Positions 8,216-16,672 of a stretch of DNA of 64,000 bases are shown here, piece by piece. This DNA comes from Natrinema hispanicum. GTDB taxonomy: Archaea > Halobacteriota > Halobacteria > Halobacteriales > Natrialbaceae. Location of the stretch: assembly GCF_900111485.1 (NCBI RefSeq), contig NZ_FOIC01000015.1, forward strand, positions 18,882 to 82,881, read 5' to 3'. Both the position numbers and the translations under genes were made by a program. The notes under the pieces were generated by a model. That model made no database searches and had not been told where the DNA came from. It saw nothing but the letters and a program-made list of their open reading frames with translations. Position 1 is the first letter of the stretch. Each line of letters begins with the position of its first letter.

Positions 8216-9259
8216 ATGACACATGTTGGGATCGTCGGGGCTGGCGTCGGTGCAGCAGCCGCGACGTATACGCTCGAGCAATCACGCGACGACGTGACCG
8301 TGACGGTCTTCGAAAAATCCGGCGGGCTCTGTGGCCGGGCCGCGACCAGACGCCGCGACGACATCGTCTACGACTACGGCGCAAACTACGTCAAATCCGA
8401 CGACGAGCGCGTCGTCGAGTTACTGACGGAGACGCTCGACACTGAGGGGCTGGTCGACGTAACCGATCCCGTGTGGACGTTCGACCACACGGGCGATGTG
8501 TCGCCAGGCGATGGCCGCGACGAGCACAAGTGGACCTACAGACAGGGGTTGACTCAGATCGCAAAGCGGCTCTTTGCACGCACCGAGGCGACCGTCCACC
8601 GCAAGACGCGCATCGAGACGATTATCCGAACTGCGGACGAGGCGTGGCAACTCGAGGACGACTCTGGAACCCGTTGGGGCCCCTTCGACGCCCTCCTGTT
8701 GAACCCGCCAGCCCCTCAGACCGCTGACCTGCTGCGGACGGCTGACTGGGAGAGCGACGCCCGCGATGCCCTCCTGTCGGCCGCCGATACCGTTCCCTAC
8801 CGGACAGTCTGGACCGGGATCTTCCACTACCCGTTCGAACTCGAGAGACCATACTACGCGCTCGTGAATTCGGACAAGGCCCACGCGGTGGGCTGGGTTG
8901 GCCGCGAGGAATGCAAACCCGGCCACGTTCCCGACGGCGAGTCGCTGCTGATCGTTCAGGCAACCCACGAGTGGTCGGTCGACCACTACGACGAGCCACC
9001 GGCCGAGACGCTGGCGGAACTCGCGGCGCTAACCGCCGACCTCGTCGGCGACGAGCGCCTGTGCGACCCGGACTGGACGGACCACCAGGGCTGGCGGTAT
9101 GCGCTCCCGGAAGGGGAGGTTCCCCGCGAGCCGCTCGCGCGCGCCGAGCGCGCGGGCCTGTACTGTCTCGGTGACTGGGTCGCCGGCGAGGGACGTATCC
9201 ACGCCGCGCTCCGAAACGGCCTCGCCGTCGGCGAGCGGGTCGCCGACGCCAACCTATAG
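8216..9259 (+). CDS. Renalase-like FAD-dependent oxidoreductase
   Basis: A 347-residue soluble flavoprotein. The dinucleotide-binding motif is VGIVGAGVGAAAATYTLEQ at residues 4-22, followed by an amine-oxidase-type FEKSGGLCGRAATRR segment (FAD contact) and YDYGANYVK. The C-terminal FAD motif is LYCLGDWVAGEGRIHAALRNG near residue 318. The layout matches the renalase/amine-oxidase family; the substrate is unknown. It converges on trkA, and the two genes share a 6-nt overlap in which both stop codons abut (CTATAG). Confidence 0.75.
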   Translation: MTHVGIVGAGVGAAAATYTLEQSRDDVTVTVFEKSGGLCGRAATRRRDDIVYDYGANYVKSDDERVVELLTETLDTEGLVDVTDPVWTFDHTGDVSPGDGRDEHKWTYRQGLTQIAKRLFARTEATVHRKTRIETIIRTADEAWQLEDDSGTRWGPFDALLLNPPAPQTADLLRTADWESDARDALLSAADTVPYRTVWTGIFHYPFELERPYYALVNSDKAHAVGWVGREECKPGHVPDGESLLIVQATHEWSVDHYDEPPAETLAELAALTADLVGDERLCDPDWTDHQGWRYALPEGEVPREPLARAERAGLYCLGDWVAGEGRIHAALRNGLAVGERVADANL

Positions 9260-10591
9260 CGCGGCGGTCGCTTCGTCGACTACTCTCGTATCGACGAAGA
9301 CCACCACGTGATCGTCGCCCTCGATGACGGTCTCCCCGCGTGGCGTGATTAGCTCCCCATCGCGGGTGATCGCACCGATGACGATTCCATCCGGAAGGGC
9401 AGCCATCGCCTCCTCGATCGGTGTCTCGAAGAGCACGCTGTCCGAACCGACCTCGACCTCGAGGACTTCGGCGCGGTCTGACTCGAGCATCGCGACGTTT
9501 TCGGTTCGTCGGGCGCGGGTAAAGCGAGTGATCTCCTCGGCAGTGACGAGCCGGGGGTTGACGCCGACGTCGAGCCCGACCGTCTCGAAGAGGTCGATGT
9601 ATTCGCCGGCATCGACGACGCCGATGGTTCGCTCGACACCGACCCGCTTTGCGAGCAGCGAGACCAGCAGGTTCTTTTCGTCGCTGTCGAGGGCGGCGAC
9701 GACGAGGTCGGACTCGTCGACGTGTTCACGGACGAGAAAGTCGATGTCGGTCGCGTCGCTTTGCAAGACCAGCGTCTCCGGCAGGTTCTCTGCCAGTTCC
9801 CGTGCCCGCGCGGGATCCTGCTCGATGAGTCGCGTGTCGATTCCCTCGGCTTCGAAGAGTCTGGCCGTCTGTGCGGCGATCTCGCCACCGCCGACGAGGA
9901 CGATCTCGCGGACATCCTCGAGCGAGGGGGGTGGCGTCACGAAATCGGCAAACGAACGGACACTCTCCACGGAGCCAATGACGACGATGGCATCGTCGGC
10001 CCTGATAACCGTCTCACCGGCCGGAATGATGATGTTGTCGCCACGCAAGAGTGCGGCGAACGTCAGCGATTCGTAGCGGTCGGCGTCGGACACCGTCTCG
10101 CCGGCGAGCGGACTGTCGGCCATTACTTCGAACTCGGCCATCTGAACGACCCCGTCGGCGAACGTCTCAGCATCGTGTGCGCCGGGCAGGCCGGCGATCC
10201 GGACGATCGATTGGGCGGTCTGGAGGTTCGTCCCGACCATGAAATCGACGCCGAACGCCCCCTCGGATCGCTCCCAGGTCCGCAACAGGCCCGTCTGCTT
10301 GACGCGCGCGATCGTGAACGGATCGCTGACGGCCTTCGCCGCCCCGCAGATGACGATGTTCGTCTCGTCGATATCGGTGCTTGCGATGACCAGATCCGCG
10401 TTCTCGATGCCGGCTTCCTCGAGCGTCTCGATGGCGGTGCCGTCGCCCCGGACGGTCAACACGTCGTGGGAGTACGTGATCGCCTCGATCCGGCTCGGGT
10501 CCGTGTCGATGACGACGACGTGGTGGTCGTGCTCGAGGCTAGCGGCGATGTTCGACCCGACCTGCCCTGCACCGACGACGATCACGCGCAC
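9254..10591 (-). CDS. trkA: Trk potassium uptake regulator TrkA
   Basis: A 445-residue cytoplasmic gating subunit of the Trk K+ uptake system with two RCK modules. The first has MRVIVVGAGQVGSNIAASLEHDH (Rossmann motif GxGxxG, residues 1-23) plus a TrkA-C domain. The second begins near residue 225 with EIVLVGGGEIAAQTARLFEAEG and ends with another TrkA-C domain. K+ accumulation is essential for salt-in haloarchaea. No TrkH pore subunit gene is beside it in the window. Convergent with the renalase-like gene. Confidence 0.9.
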   Translation of the reverse strand: MRVIVVGAGQVGSNIAASLEHDHHVVVIDTDPSRIEAITYSHDVLTVRGDGTAIETLEEAGIENADLVIASTDIDETNIVICGAAKAVSDPFTIARVKQTGLLRTWERSEGAFGVDFMVGTNLQTAQSIVRIAGLPGAHDAETFADGVVQMAEFEVMADSPLAGETVSDADRYESLTFAALLRGDNIIIPAGETVIRADDAIVVIGSVESVRSFADFVTPPPSLEDVREIVLVGGGEIAAQTARLFEAEGIDTRLIEQDPARARELAENLPETLVLQSDATDIDFLVREHVDESDLVVAALDSDEKNLLVSLLAKRVGVERTIGVVDAGEYIDLFETVGLDVGVNPRLVTAEEITRFTRARRTENVAMLESDRAEVLEVEVGSDSVLFETPIEEAMAALPDGIVIGAITRDGELITPRGETVIEGDDHVVVFVDTRVVDEATAAL

Positions 10592-10745
10592 CGGCGGCTC
10601 ACCCGCGACGATCGCGGACGCGAAACGGCGTGGCTCCGGCTCATGGTCTCGCTATCGGGTCCCGCCAGTAAGTCGGTTGGCCCTGCACTCGACTCGTGAA
10701 CCGACCGGCCGGGCGAGCCGTCGGCAAGCAGTCACCGACAGAAGG

Positions 10746-11273
10746 TCAGGGCATCTCGTGGACCGTCAACTCGACGTCACGCCGCTGGCCCTCGATGTCG
10801 GTGACCAGTCGCTCGACGACGGTTTCCGCCTCTGCGAGGAGTTTGGGCTCGACCTTGTCGATGACCCAATCTAACGAGACGAACCGCGGCAGCGAGATCG
10901 CGTTCGTGTTCGCCGAATGGGGGTTATAGATGGCATCGAAGTAGATCCGACTCGCCGTCGGAGCGTCCGCCGGTGCCGATTCCGGCTCCGGTTCGACGCG
11001 CCACTCGCCGCGGGCGTCGATGTCGTTGACCAGCCGCCACTCGAGCGATTCCGGTGGGGTGATGTCGATCACCTTCGAGCGGGCGGTGTAGCTGAGCTTC
11101 CACCACGTGAGCGTGAGGTCATAGACCGAGCCGGCGTCGCCGTTGCCGTTGATTCGAACTTCTTTCAGGTGGTCCGTGTACCGCGGGTAGTCGGCGAACG
11201 AGCGCACGTGCGGGAACACCTCCTCGGGTGACCGGTGGGCGAGCGTGCTGAGGAGAATCCTGTCCACACCCAT
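10746..11273 (-). CDS. START/COQ10-like SRPBCC-fold protein
   Basis: A 175-residue soluble protein with the helix-grip pattern of the polyketide cyclase/COQ10 family: STLAHRSPEEVFPHVRSFADYPRYTDHLKEV near the N-terminus, then beta strands including YDLTLTWWKLSYTARSKV and LEWRLVND, and a long C-terminal helix starting LDWVIDKVEPKLLAEAETVVERL. Such proteins bind lipids or quinones; the ligand here is unknown. Single gene between trkA and an M48 protease. Confidence 0.75.
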   Translation of the reverse strand: MGVDRILLSTLAHRSPEEVFPHVRSFADYPRYTDHLKEVRINGNGDAGSVYDLTLTWWKLSYTARSKVIDITPPESLEWRLVNDIDARGEWRVEPEPESAPADAPTASRIYFDAIYNPHSANTNAISLPRFVSLDWVIDKVEPKLLAEAETVVERLVTDIEGQRRDVELTVHEMP

Positions 11274-11345
11274 GGTAGGAGGCGTTCAAACGTAAGGATT
11301 TCTATAGGACCACTCGGGAGCCACACATCCTGACAGACGAGAGTC

Positions 11346-12524
11346 TCAGTCGCTCGAGGCCGTTCGTGACCGGTCTCCATCGACGCCGTTGCGGAGCGCA
11401 GCGATGCGGTCTGCGATCGGCGGATGATGGGTCGCAAGACTGTAGAGGAATCCTGCCTCGAGTCGAACGTCGTTTGCGTCGGCCAGCGTCTCGAGGGCGG
11501 CAATCGTCGCCTCGCGGCCGGCCATCTGAGCCGCGTAGGCGTCCGCCTGAAACTCCTGCCAGCGCGCGAGTGCGCCAAGCAAGACGACGCGATACAGGAC
11601 GTACAGTCCCATGAGCAAGCCGACAACGCTGAACGTCGACCCGAACCAGCCGCTCCCGAACTGCGGAGCGATGAGCGCCCAGACGCCGATGACAGCACCG
11701 GTAAGCGCCCCGCGTTGCCACAGGTGACGGCCCGCAACGTGGCCGAACTCGTGAGCGAGGATCGCCTGCAGCTCATCGTCGTCACACGCCGTGAGCAGGT
11801 GATCGGTCAGGAAGACGTATTGTCGTCCGGGAAGCGAACCCGCGACGAGCGCGTTCGCGGTCTTGGTCGACTCGCCCTCGAGTAGGGAGATCCCCTGGGG
11901 ACTGTAGCCCGCGTTTGCACAGAGGCGCTCGACGCGCTCGCGGCGCTGGTCTTCCAGCGGGACGTACTCCCGGCTGAGAACGAGCAGATACGGCGAGAGG
12001 CCGAAGCCGGCAACGACGAGTATGCCGAGCGTGACGACGAGGGCGAACCGCGACACGCTGACGGCCGACCCAAGTGCGAGGAACCCGCCGATCCCGACCA
12101 CCGCAATGGCGATGGCGATCGTCAACACAGCGAGCACCCGCCTGACGCGTCGCCACGCCGATGCCGTCGTCTCTCGGAGTGTGCGGACCGTGGGATACGT
12201 GCCGAGTGCCATCGAGACCAGCGGGACAGCGACGATTGCAAACGTAAGCAGGACGTGGACTGCGAACTCGAGGACGGCGACGCCGAACAGGTCCGGTCCT
12301 GCCGTCTCGACGGGGGCCGCCGCTCGCTCCAGCAGCCCGAACGCGTACACGCCAAGCAGTGCGAGGGCCGGCAGTCCGAATCCGGCTGCCTGCTGGACGC
12401 GATTGAGACGGTGCAGGCGGTCTTCGATCGGGGAGTTCATCGCCTCGACGCGCCGAGCGTACGCTCGAAACCCGAAGAACGGCCCGACCGCAAGGACGAG
12501 AACGAACGCAGCGACGGCGAGCAT
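11346..12524 (-). CDS. M48-family membrane zinc metalloprotease (HtpX-like)
   Basis: A 392-residue integral membrane protease. The HEFGH zinc motif is at residues 258-262 within ILAHEFGHVAGRH. The third zinc ligand is expected in QEFQADAYAAQMAG near residue 329. It has four or five transmembrane segments before the active site and two after it. The N-terminal TM pair and basic loop resemble the STE24/HtpX group used in membrane-protein quality control. Monocistronic on the minus strand. The 268-nt gap to the next gene (12525-12792) holds no convincing feature. Confidence 0.85.
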   Translation of the reverse strand: MLAVAAFVLVLAVGPFFGFRAYARRVEAMNSPIEDRLHRLNRVQQAAGFGLPALALLGVYAFGLLERAAAPVETAGPDLFGVAVLEFAVHVLLTFAIVAVPLVSMALGTYPTVRTLRETTASAWRRVRRVLAVLTIAIAIAVVGIGGFLALGSAVSVSRFALVVTLGILVVAGFGLSPYLLVLSREYVPLEDQRRERVERLCANAGYSPQGISLLEGESTKTANALVAGSLPGRQYVFLTDHLLTACDDDELQAILAHEFGHVAGRHLWQRGALTGAVIGVWALIAPQFGSGWFGSTFSVVGLLMGLYVLYRVVLLGALARWQEFQADAYAAQMAGREATIAALETLADANDVRLEAGFLYSLATHHPPIADRIAALRNGVDGDRSRTASSD

Positions 12525-12792
12525 AGCCTGTGTTCTGCTAACACCTTCCTAAGTTATGATTCCCATTCTGCACGGCGTCCGTCGAAAAGGCACACGGTAA
12601 CTCGGGGATTGCTGGGCACTAAAACGCGAGTTGTGTCGATCAAGACGGTTCACACACCGATTGTACTCGAGACGCGGTCGGCACCTATGAACAGTCGGCT
12701 GGCAATATCAGCGACGACAGGCAGCGCCCCCAACACTGGATCCCTGAGCCGACACTGATCAGGGCGTCCCGACTCCGACGGCCGGCCACCGA

Positions 12793-13314
12793 TCAGGACG
12801 CTCCGGTGCTGCCGGCGGGCTCGACGTCATGATCGGTCTCGGTAGCGTGTGTCTCCAAGATTTTGATCTCGAACGCCACTCGTTCGCCAGCGAGTTCGTG
12901 ATTGAAGTCGATGGTCACCGTCTCGTCGGAGACATCGACGATCCATCCCATCTCGCCAGTCTCGCTCTCGACGAGTTCACCCACCTCGGCCGTCGTCTCG
13001 CTACGGGCCTCGAGTTCCTCGCGGGGAATCGTGACGATGGCGTTCTCATCAACGGTTCCGTAGGCCGATTCGGGCTCGAGGACGACCGTTTTCGTCTCGC
13101 CGTCGGCCATCTCCAGGACGGCCTCGTCGAGTCCCGAGAGGACGTGGCCCTCGCCGACGCGGAACTCGAGGGGTTTGAAATCGCGGGTGTCGTGGTAGAT
13201 TCCCTCCTCGAGGGCGACGTCGACATCGGTCGTCTCGAACACCTCTCCTGCTGCCGGGCCGTCGACGAGGCGACCGGTCAGATGGACGATGGCGATGTGG
13301 CCGGGTTCGATCAT
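12793..13314 (-). CDS. SlyD-like FKBP-type peptidyl-prolyl isomerase
   Basis: A 173-residue prolyl isomerase/chaperone. The FKBP halves HIAIVHLTGRLVDGPAAGEVFETT and GHVLSGLDEAVLEMADGETK flank an insert (the SlyD IF domain) from about residue 75 to 125, and FEIKILETHATE closes the fold. The start is the ATG at 13314, which overlaps the TGA of the sulfite-oxidase-like gene (ATGA), so translation is probably coupled; a longer in-frame start at 13383 would be read-through of that gene. The link suggests help with folding a cofactor enzyme before Tat export, but that is inference. Confidence 0.85.
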   Translation of the reverse strand: MIEPGHIAIVHLTGRLVDGPAAGEVFETTDVDVALEEGIYHDTRDFKPLEFRVGEGHVLSGLDEAVLEMADGETKTVVLEPESAYGTVDENAIVTIPREELEARSETTAEVGELVESETGEMGWIVDVSDETVTIDFNHELAGERVAFEIKILETHATETDHDVEPAGSTGAS

Positions 13315-14729
13315 GACTCCTCGACGGTGCAGTCGACGGCGTGGGGCATGTAGGCGTTGTTGCCGTAGCCGCTCTGGTTCCACGGATACTGGTCGTCCGC
13401 GATGCTCCGGAGTTGGTCATCCGGGTTGGAGATGGTTGCCGGCTGCGTGTAGCCCCGGTCGTCGGTCGCCCGCGAGGCGAGCGTGTGGTCGCCCGTCGAC
13501 GGGTCTTCCCAGACGTAGCGGAACTGCCGCCAGCCCGAGTTGCCATCGACCGGGCCGAAGAACTCGGCTTCGCCCCACGAGTCGCCGCCGTCGGTCGAGA
13601 CTTCGACCATCTCGAGGCCGTCGTCGCCGGCCCACGCGACGCCGATAACCTCGATGGTGCCGGCAGGTGATGGCGAGATGGTCTGTCCCTCACCTGGATA
13701 GCCGATGAGCGACTTCTCGACCTGATCGTACATGTAGGCGTTGCGGATCGCGTCGGTCTGTTCCATCTGCTCGCGCGTGTCGTAGACCGGGATGTCTTCG
13801 TAGTGTTCCGCGCCGTCGTCTTCTTCGGGGACGACCCGGTAGGAGTACTGCTGCCAGTGGGTATAGGTGCGCTGCCCGTCCTCGGGAGCACCCTCCTCCT
13901 CCCACTCGTCGCCGATGACCATCGTCTCCATGACGTGCATCCGGTTGACCCATTTGACGTTGTTGCAGCCGAACCAGCCGGGAACGAGCAGCCGGACCGG
14001 GAACCCGTGGTCGGGTGAGACCGGCGACCCGTTCATGTTGTACGCCAGTAACGTGTCGTCCAACACTTTCTCCATCGGGATCGACCGGGTGAAGACGTCT
14101 TCCCCTTCCGGGTGTTCGCCACCCATCACGGTAAGGAAATACCCCTCGCCCGTCTCGGCTCCGTAATACTCTAGGATCTCCGATACCGGCGTCCCTGTCC
14201 AGACGGTGTTACCGACCGCACCGAACGTCCACTGGTTGCCACCGACCTGCGGGTCGAAGTACGACCGGCCGTTCCCGGCACACTGCATCGTGTGGGTGAC
14301 CGACTCGGTGCTGAAGGAGTGTTTGATCTCCTCCATCGACAGATCGGCCTCATCGTCGACGAGGCCGGTCAGTGAGACGGTCCAGTCCGACTCCTCGATG
14401 TCAGGCGTCGGGTAATGATTCCGGATGTAGTGTTCCTCACGCGGCGTGATGTAATCCGCGTACGTCGCTCTAGCCGCTGCCTCCGCGTTCTCCGGCTCCG
14501 GCGACAAGATTCGTAGCCCCGGATACCGTTCCTCGAGTGATGGGCCACCATCTCCGCCGCCGTCCCCGCCGTTCGATCCATTGCCGTCGCCGCTTTCTGC
14601 ACAGCCCGCAAGAACACCGACACCGGCCAGCGCCCCGGTTGCCATCAGAAACCGCCGTCGTTCGACGAACCGATCGCGTCGCGAGCCGTCCGCTGCCCCG
14701 TTCCCCTCGCTCGATTGCTGACGTGACAT
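13311..14729 (-). CDS. Tat-exported sulfite-oxidase-family molybdopterin enzyme
   Basis: A 472-residue extracytoplasmic oxidoreductase. The Tat signal ERRRFLMATGALAGVGVLAGC ends in a lipobox Cys (residue 43), followed by a Gly/Asp linker. The sulfite-oxidase Moco domain includes the probable Mo-ligating Cys150 in HTMQCAGNGRSYF. The Moco dimerisation domain (IEVIGVAWAGDDGLEMVEVS) occupies the C-terminal third. No haem domain is present, so electrons must pass to a partner; the halocyanin gene just upstream is the obvious candidate. A CAATATC box at about 14752-14758 gives it a possible promoter of its own. Substrate (sulfite or other) not provable here. Confidence 0.88.
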   Translation of the reverse strand: MSRQQSSEGNGAADGSRRDRFVERRRFLMATGALAGVGVLAGCAESGDGNGSNGGDGGGDGGPSLEERYPGLRILSPEPENAEAAARATYADYITPREEHYIRNHYPTPDIEESDWTVSLTGLVDDEADLSMEEIKHSFSTESVTHTMQCAGNGRSYFDPQVGGNQWTFGAVGNTVWTGTPVSEILEYYGAETGEGYFLTVMGGEHPEGEDVFTRSIPMEKVLDDTLLAYNMNGSPVSPDHGFPVRLLVPGWFGCNNVKWVNRMHVMETMVIGDEWEEEGAPEDGQRTYTHWQQYSYRVVPEEDDGAEHYEDIPVYDTREQMEQTDAIRNAYMYDQVEKSLIGYPGEGQTISPSPAGTIEVIGVAWAGDDGLEMVEVSTDGGDSWGEAEFFGPVDGNSGWRQFRYVWEDPSTGDHTLASRATDDRGYTQPATISNPDDQLRSIADDQYPWNQSGYGNNAYMPHAVDCTVEES

Positions 14730-14751
14730 ACCATGTGTTGTCCATGGTAGA

Positions 14752-14759
14752 CAATATCA
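14752..14759 (-). promoter_or_regulatory. TATA box for the sulfite-oxidase-like gene
   Basis: The minus strand reads TTGATATTG, centred about 27 nt before ATG 14729, so the gene can be transcribed separately from halocyanin. Confidence 0.4.
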
Positions 14760-14783
14760 AACATCGGCTGGTCCACACCAACC

Positions 14784-15221
14784 CTACTCGGAGACAGTTA
14801 CCGTCCCAACCATCCCCTGTCCAGCGTGGGGCGTACAGACGTAGACGTACTCGCCGGGGACGGTAAACTCGTGTTCGAAGGTTTCGTCGACGGCCATGAT
14901 GGCGAAATGATCGTCACCCTCGTAGGACGTAAACGGCTCGGCACCCTCCGGATTTTCACACTTCGGCGACGCGTCCGGATGGCTCGTGACGTTGTGTCCC
15001 TCGCTCAATGCGGTCCAGCTGACGGTATCGCCGACCGCGATCTCGACCGCTTCGGGCTCGAACCGGAGGCGTCCCTCTGGCCCAACATCGACGTCGGTGA
15101 CACCGCCGTTCTCGTCGTCTGTGCCGTTCTGTTCACCGGTATCGCCACTGGAACACCCTGACAGAGCCATGCCAATCGTGACCGTGACAGCCGTCCGAAG
15201 GAACGTGCGTCGTTCGATCAT
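14784..15221 (-). CDS. Halocyanin-like blue copper lipoprotein
   Basis: A 145-residue electron carrier anchored outside the membrane. It has an N-terminal twin-Arg signal MIERRTFLRT with lipobox ALSGC (Cys23), an acidic linker, and a plastocyanin-fold domain. Copper ligands by position: His76 (SEGHNVTSHP), Cys129, His132 and Met137 (VCTPHAGQGM). ATG 15221 is preferred because the signal is then compact and a TATAAT-like box lies around 15252-15257; ATG 15233 is also possible. It lies 54 nt upstream of the sulfite-oxidase-like gene on the same strand, suggesting it accepts electrons from that enzyme. Confidence 0.88.
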   Translation of the reverse strand: MIERRTFLRTAVTVTIGMALSGCSSGDTGEQNGTDDENGGVTDVDVGPEGRLRFEPEAVEIAVGDTVSWTALSEGHNVTSHPDASPKCENPEGAEPFTSYEGDDHFAIMAVDETFEHEFTVPGEYVYVCTPHAGQGMVGTVTVSE

Positions 15222-15434
15222 CGTACAGACCATCGCAAGCCACGGGCCCCCATATAATCTGAATTGGCACAGGCCAATCGCAGTCCCCCCTCGAGACACG
15301 GTCATAATCGCCAGGGGACGTTACCGTCGTTTGATCACTCATCTGGGATCGGCGGTCTAGACAACGATCGAAACGATTTTTCAGCCCGTCTCGAGCCTTA
15401 CGGAGAAGACGAGTCGCGTCTTAAAATAAATAGT

Positions 15435-15443
15435 ACATATTTA
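15435..15443 (+). promoter_or_regulatory. TATA box for the HTH-10 regulator
   Basis: ACATATTTA is centred 29 nt before ATG 15468 and favours that start over ATG 15453. Confidence 0.45.
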
Positions 15444-15467
15444 ACCACACCCATGGTATATTACCAC

Positions 15468-16220
15468 ATGCGCGAACTGACTTTCGCGCTCGAGTATCAG
15501 GACGGGGTCGATCCCGTGATGGACGCGTTTATGGAATATCCAACGCTGTCCTCGGACTCGATCGCCAGTTGCGTCCGACGGGATCGGCTGTGGTGTATCG
15601 AGCGGTTCGTGGGACCCGAAACGGCGCTCGACCAGATCGAGCGCCTCAGACTCGAGGCGGACACGCCGACCGAAAAGATGACCGAGACGGACTGTGGCGC
15701 GGTTCGACAACACGAGGTTCTCGAGCGTTCCTCGACAACGCTCGTCTTCTACTCGTTTCTCAAACGGCTCCACACCTGTAACTCCGTGGCAGCCCTCGCG
15801 GCCAGGCACCTCGACCTCGGGCTCGTCTTTCAGTCACAGCGACGCGGGAACTGCCACGAGTGGCGTCTGCTCATGCCATCGGACGAGAACGTCGACGTAT
15901 TCTCGGAAAAGGCCCAAACCCATCTCGATGACAGAGTCCGATTTACCATCGGTCGCCTCGGCGACGCCGAACAGTTAAACTACGATTCGCTGGCGACTGT
16001 CTCGATGCCCTGCGAACAGCGAGCCACGCTCCGGGCGGCCATCGAACACGGCTACTACGAGACGCCACGGGAGATCACTATCAGCGAACTCGCGGCCGTC
16101 CTCGACGTGCCCCAATCGACGGTCTCCTATCGGCTTCGGCAAGCCGAAGCCCAACTCGCCAAGGGCTACCTCCATCGCTCCGATGAGGAGTTCCGAACGC
16201 AGGCTGCACACTCCACCTGA
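15468..16220 (+). CDS. HTH-10 (bacterio-opsin activator family) transcription regulator
   Basis: A 250-residue regulator starting MRELTFALEYQDGVDPVMDA. The C-terminal HTH-10 domain is seen as REITISELAAVLDVPQSTVS followed by YRLRQAEAQLAKGYL near residues 200-235. The N-terminal domain resembles the ligand or sensor domain common in haloarchaeal Bat-like proteins and carries Cys and His residues (SCVRRDRLWCIERF) that could sense metal or redox state. It is divergent from the halocyanin operon, sharing a promoter region of about 250 bp, so it may control that operon. Confidence 0.85.
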   Translation: MRELTFALEYQDGVDPVMDAFMEYPTLSSDSIASCVRRDRLWCIERFVGPETALDQIERLRLEADTPTEKMTETDCGAVRQHEVLERSSTTLVFYSFLKRLHTCNSVAALAARHLDLGLVFQSQRRGNCHEWRLLMPSDENVDVFSEKAQTHLDDRVRFTIGRLGDAEQLNYDSLATVSMPCEQRATLRAAIEHGYYETPREITISELAAVLDVPQSTVSYRLRQAEAQLAKGYLHRSDEEFRTQAAHST

Positions 16221-16251
16221 TCGTGGCAGCAGGTGCCGTGCTCGAGTTCGG

Positions 16252-16488
16252 TCACGCGAGACGACCCCACGCGATGTGATCCCAGAGGCGTTCGTAGGCG
16301 TAGTACGTCCCGGTTTTGACCACGTTAGCCACGAGGCCGATGTCGATAGCAGGCCGTATGTCTCCAAGGACGACCCAGGCGACAGCGACAGTGATCGCGA
16401 TCATCAGGAGCCGATAGCCCAGGGTCTTGATTACCGTCCGTTTTCGCGCCTGAAACGAATGAGGCGTGCTGTCCGTTGCGTGACCCAT
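16252..16488 (-). CDS. DUF2061 small membrane protein
   Basis: A 78-residue protein with two transmembrane segments: TLGYRLLMIAITVAVAWVVLG and the second around IDIGLVANVVKTGTYYAYERLWD. This matches the DUF2061 family. ATG 16488 is preferred over 16503 because a TTTAAC box lies about 28 nt upstream. Function unknown; it ends 31 nt beyond the end of the convergent HTH-10 gene. Confidence 0.8.
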   Translation of the reverse strand: MGHATDSTPHSFQARKRTVIKTLGYRLLMIAITVAVAWVVLGDIRPAIDIGLVANVVKTGTYYAYERLWDHIAWGRLA

Positions 16489-16672
16489 GACACTACTAAC
16501 CACGCTCTACGGGTTAAATGTAACCAGTATAGGGTTCGTTATCTCACTCACGTAACGATACGCGGTTTCTCCCCTTCGAACCACAACGTACGGACTGGCA
16601 CAGCTGTGTGTCGCGTACTGAGCGCCGTCCAGCATGGCAATCTTCTATACGCGGCCTCGACAAGCGCGAGCC

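Noticed and set aside
9722..10699. A 325-codon plus-strand ORF opposite trkA
   Set aside because: Antisense shadow; trkA has clear twin RCK motifs on the minus strand.
12755..12805. Near-direct repeat GATCAGGGCGTCCCG / GATCAGGACGCTCCG
   Set aside because: Only about 15 bp with mismatches, one copy inside the FKBP gene end; too weak to call a feature.
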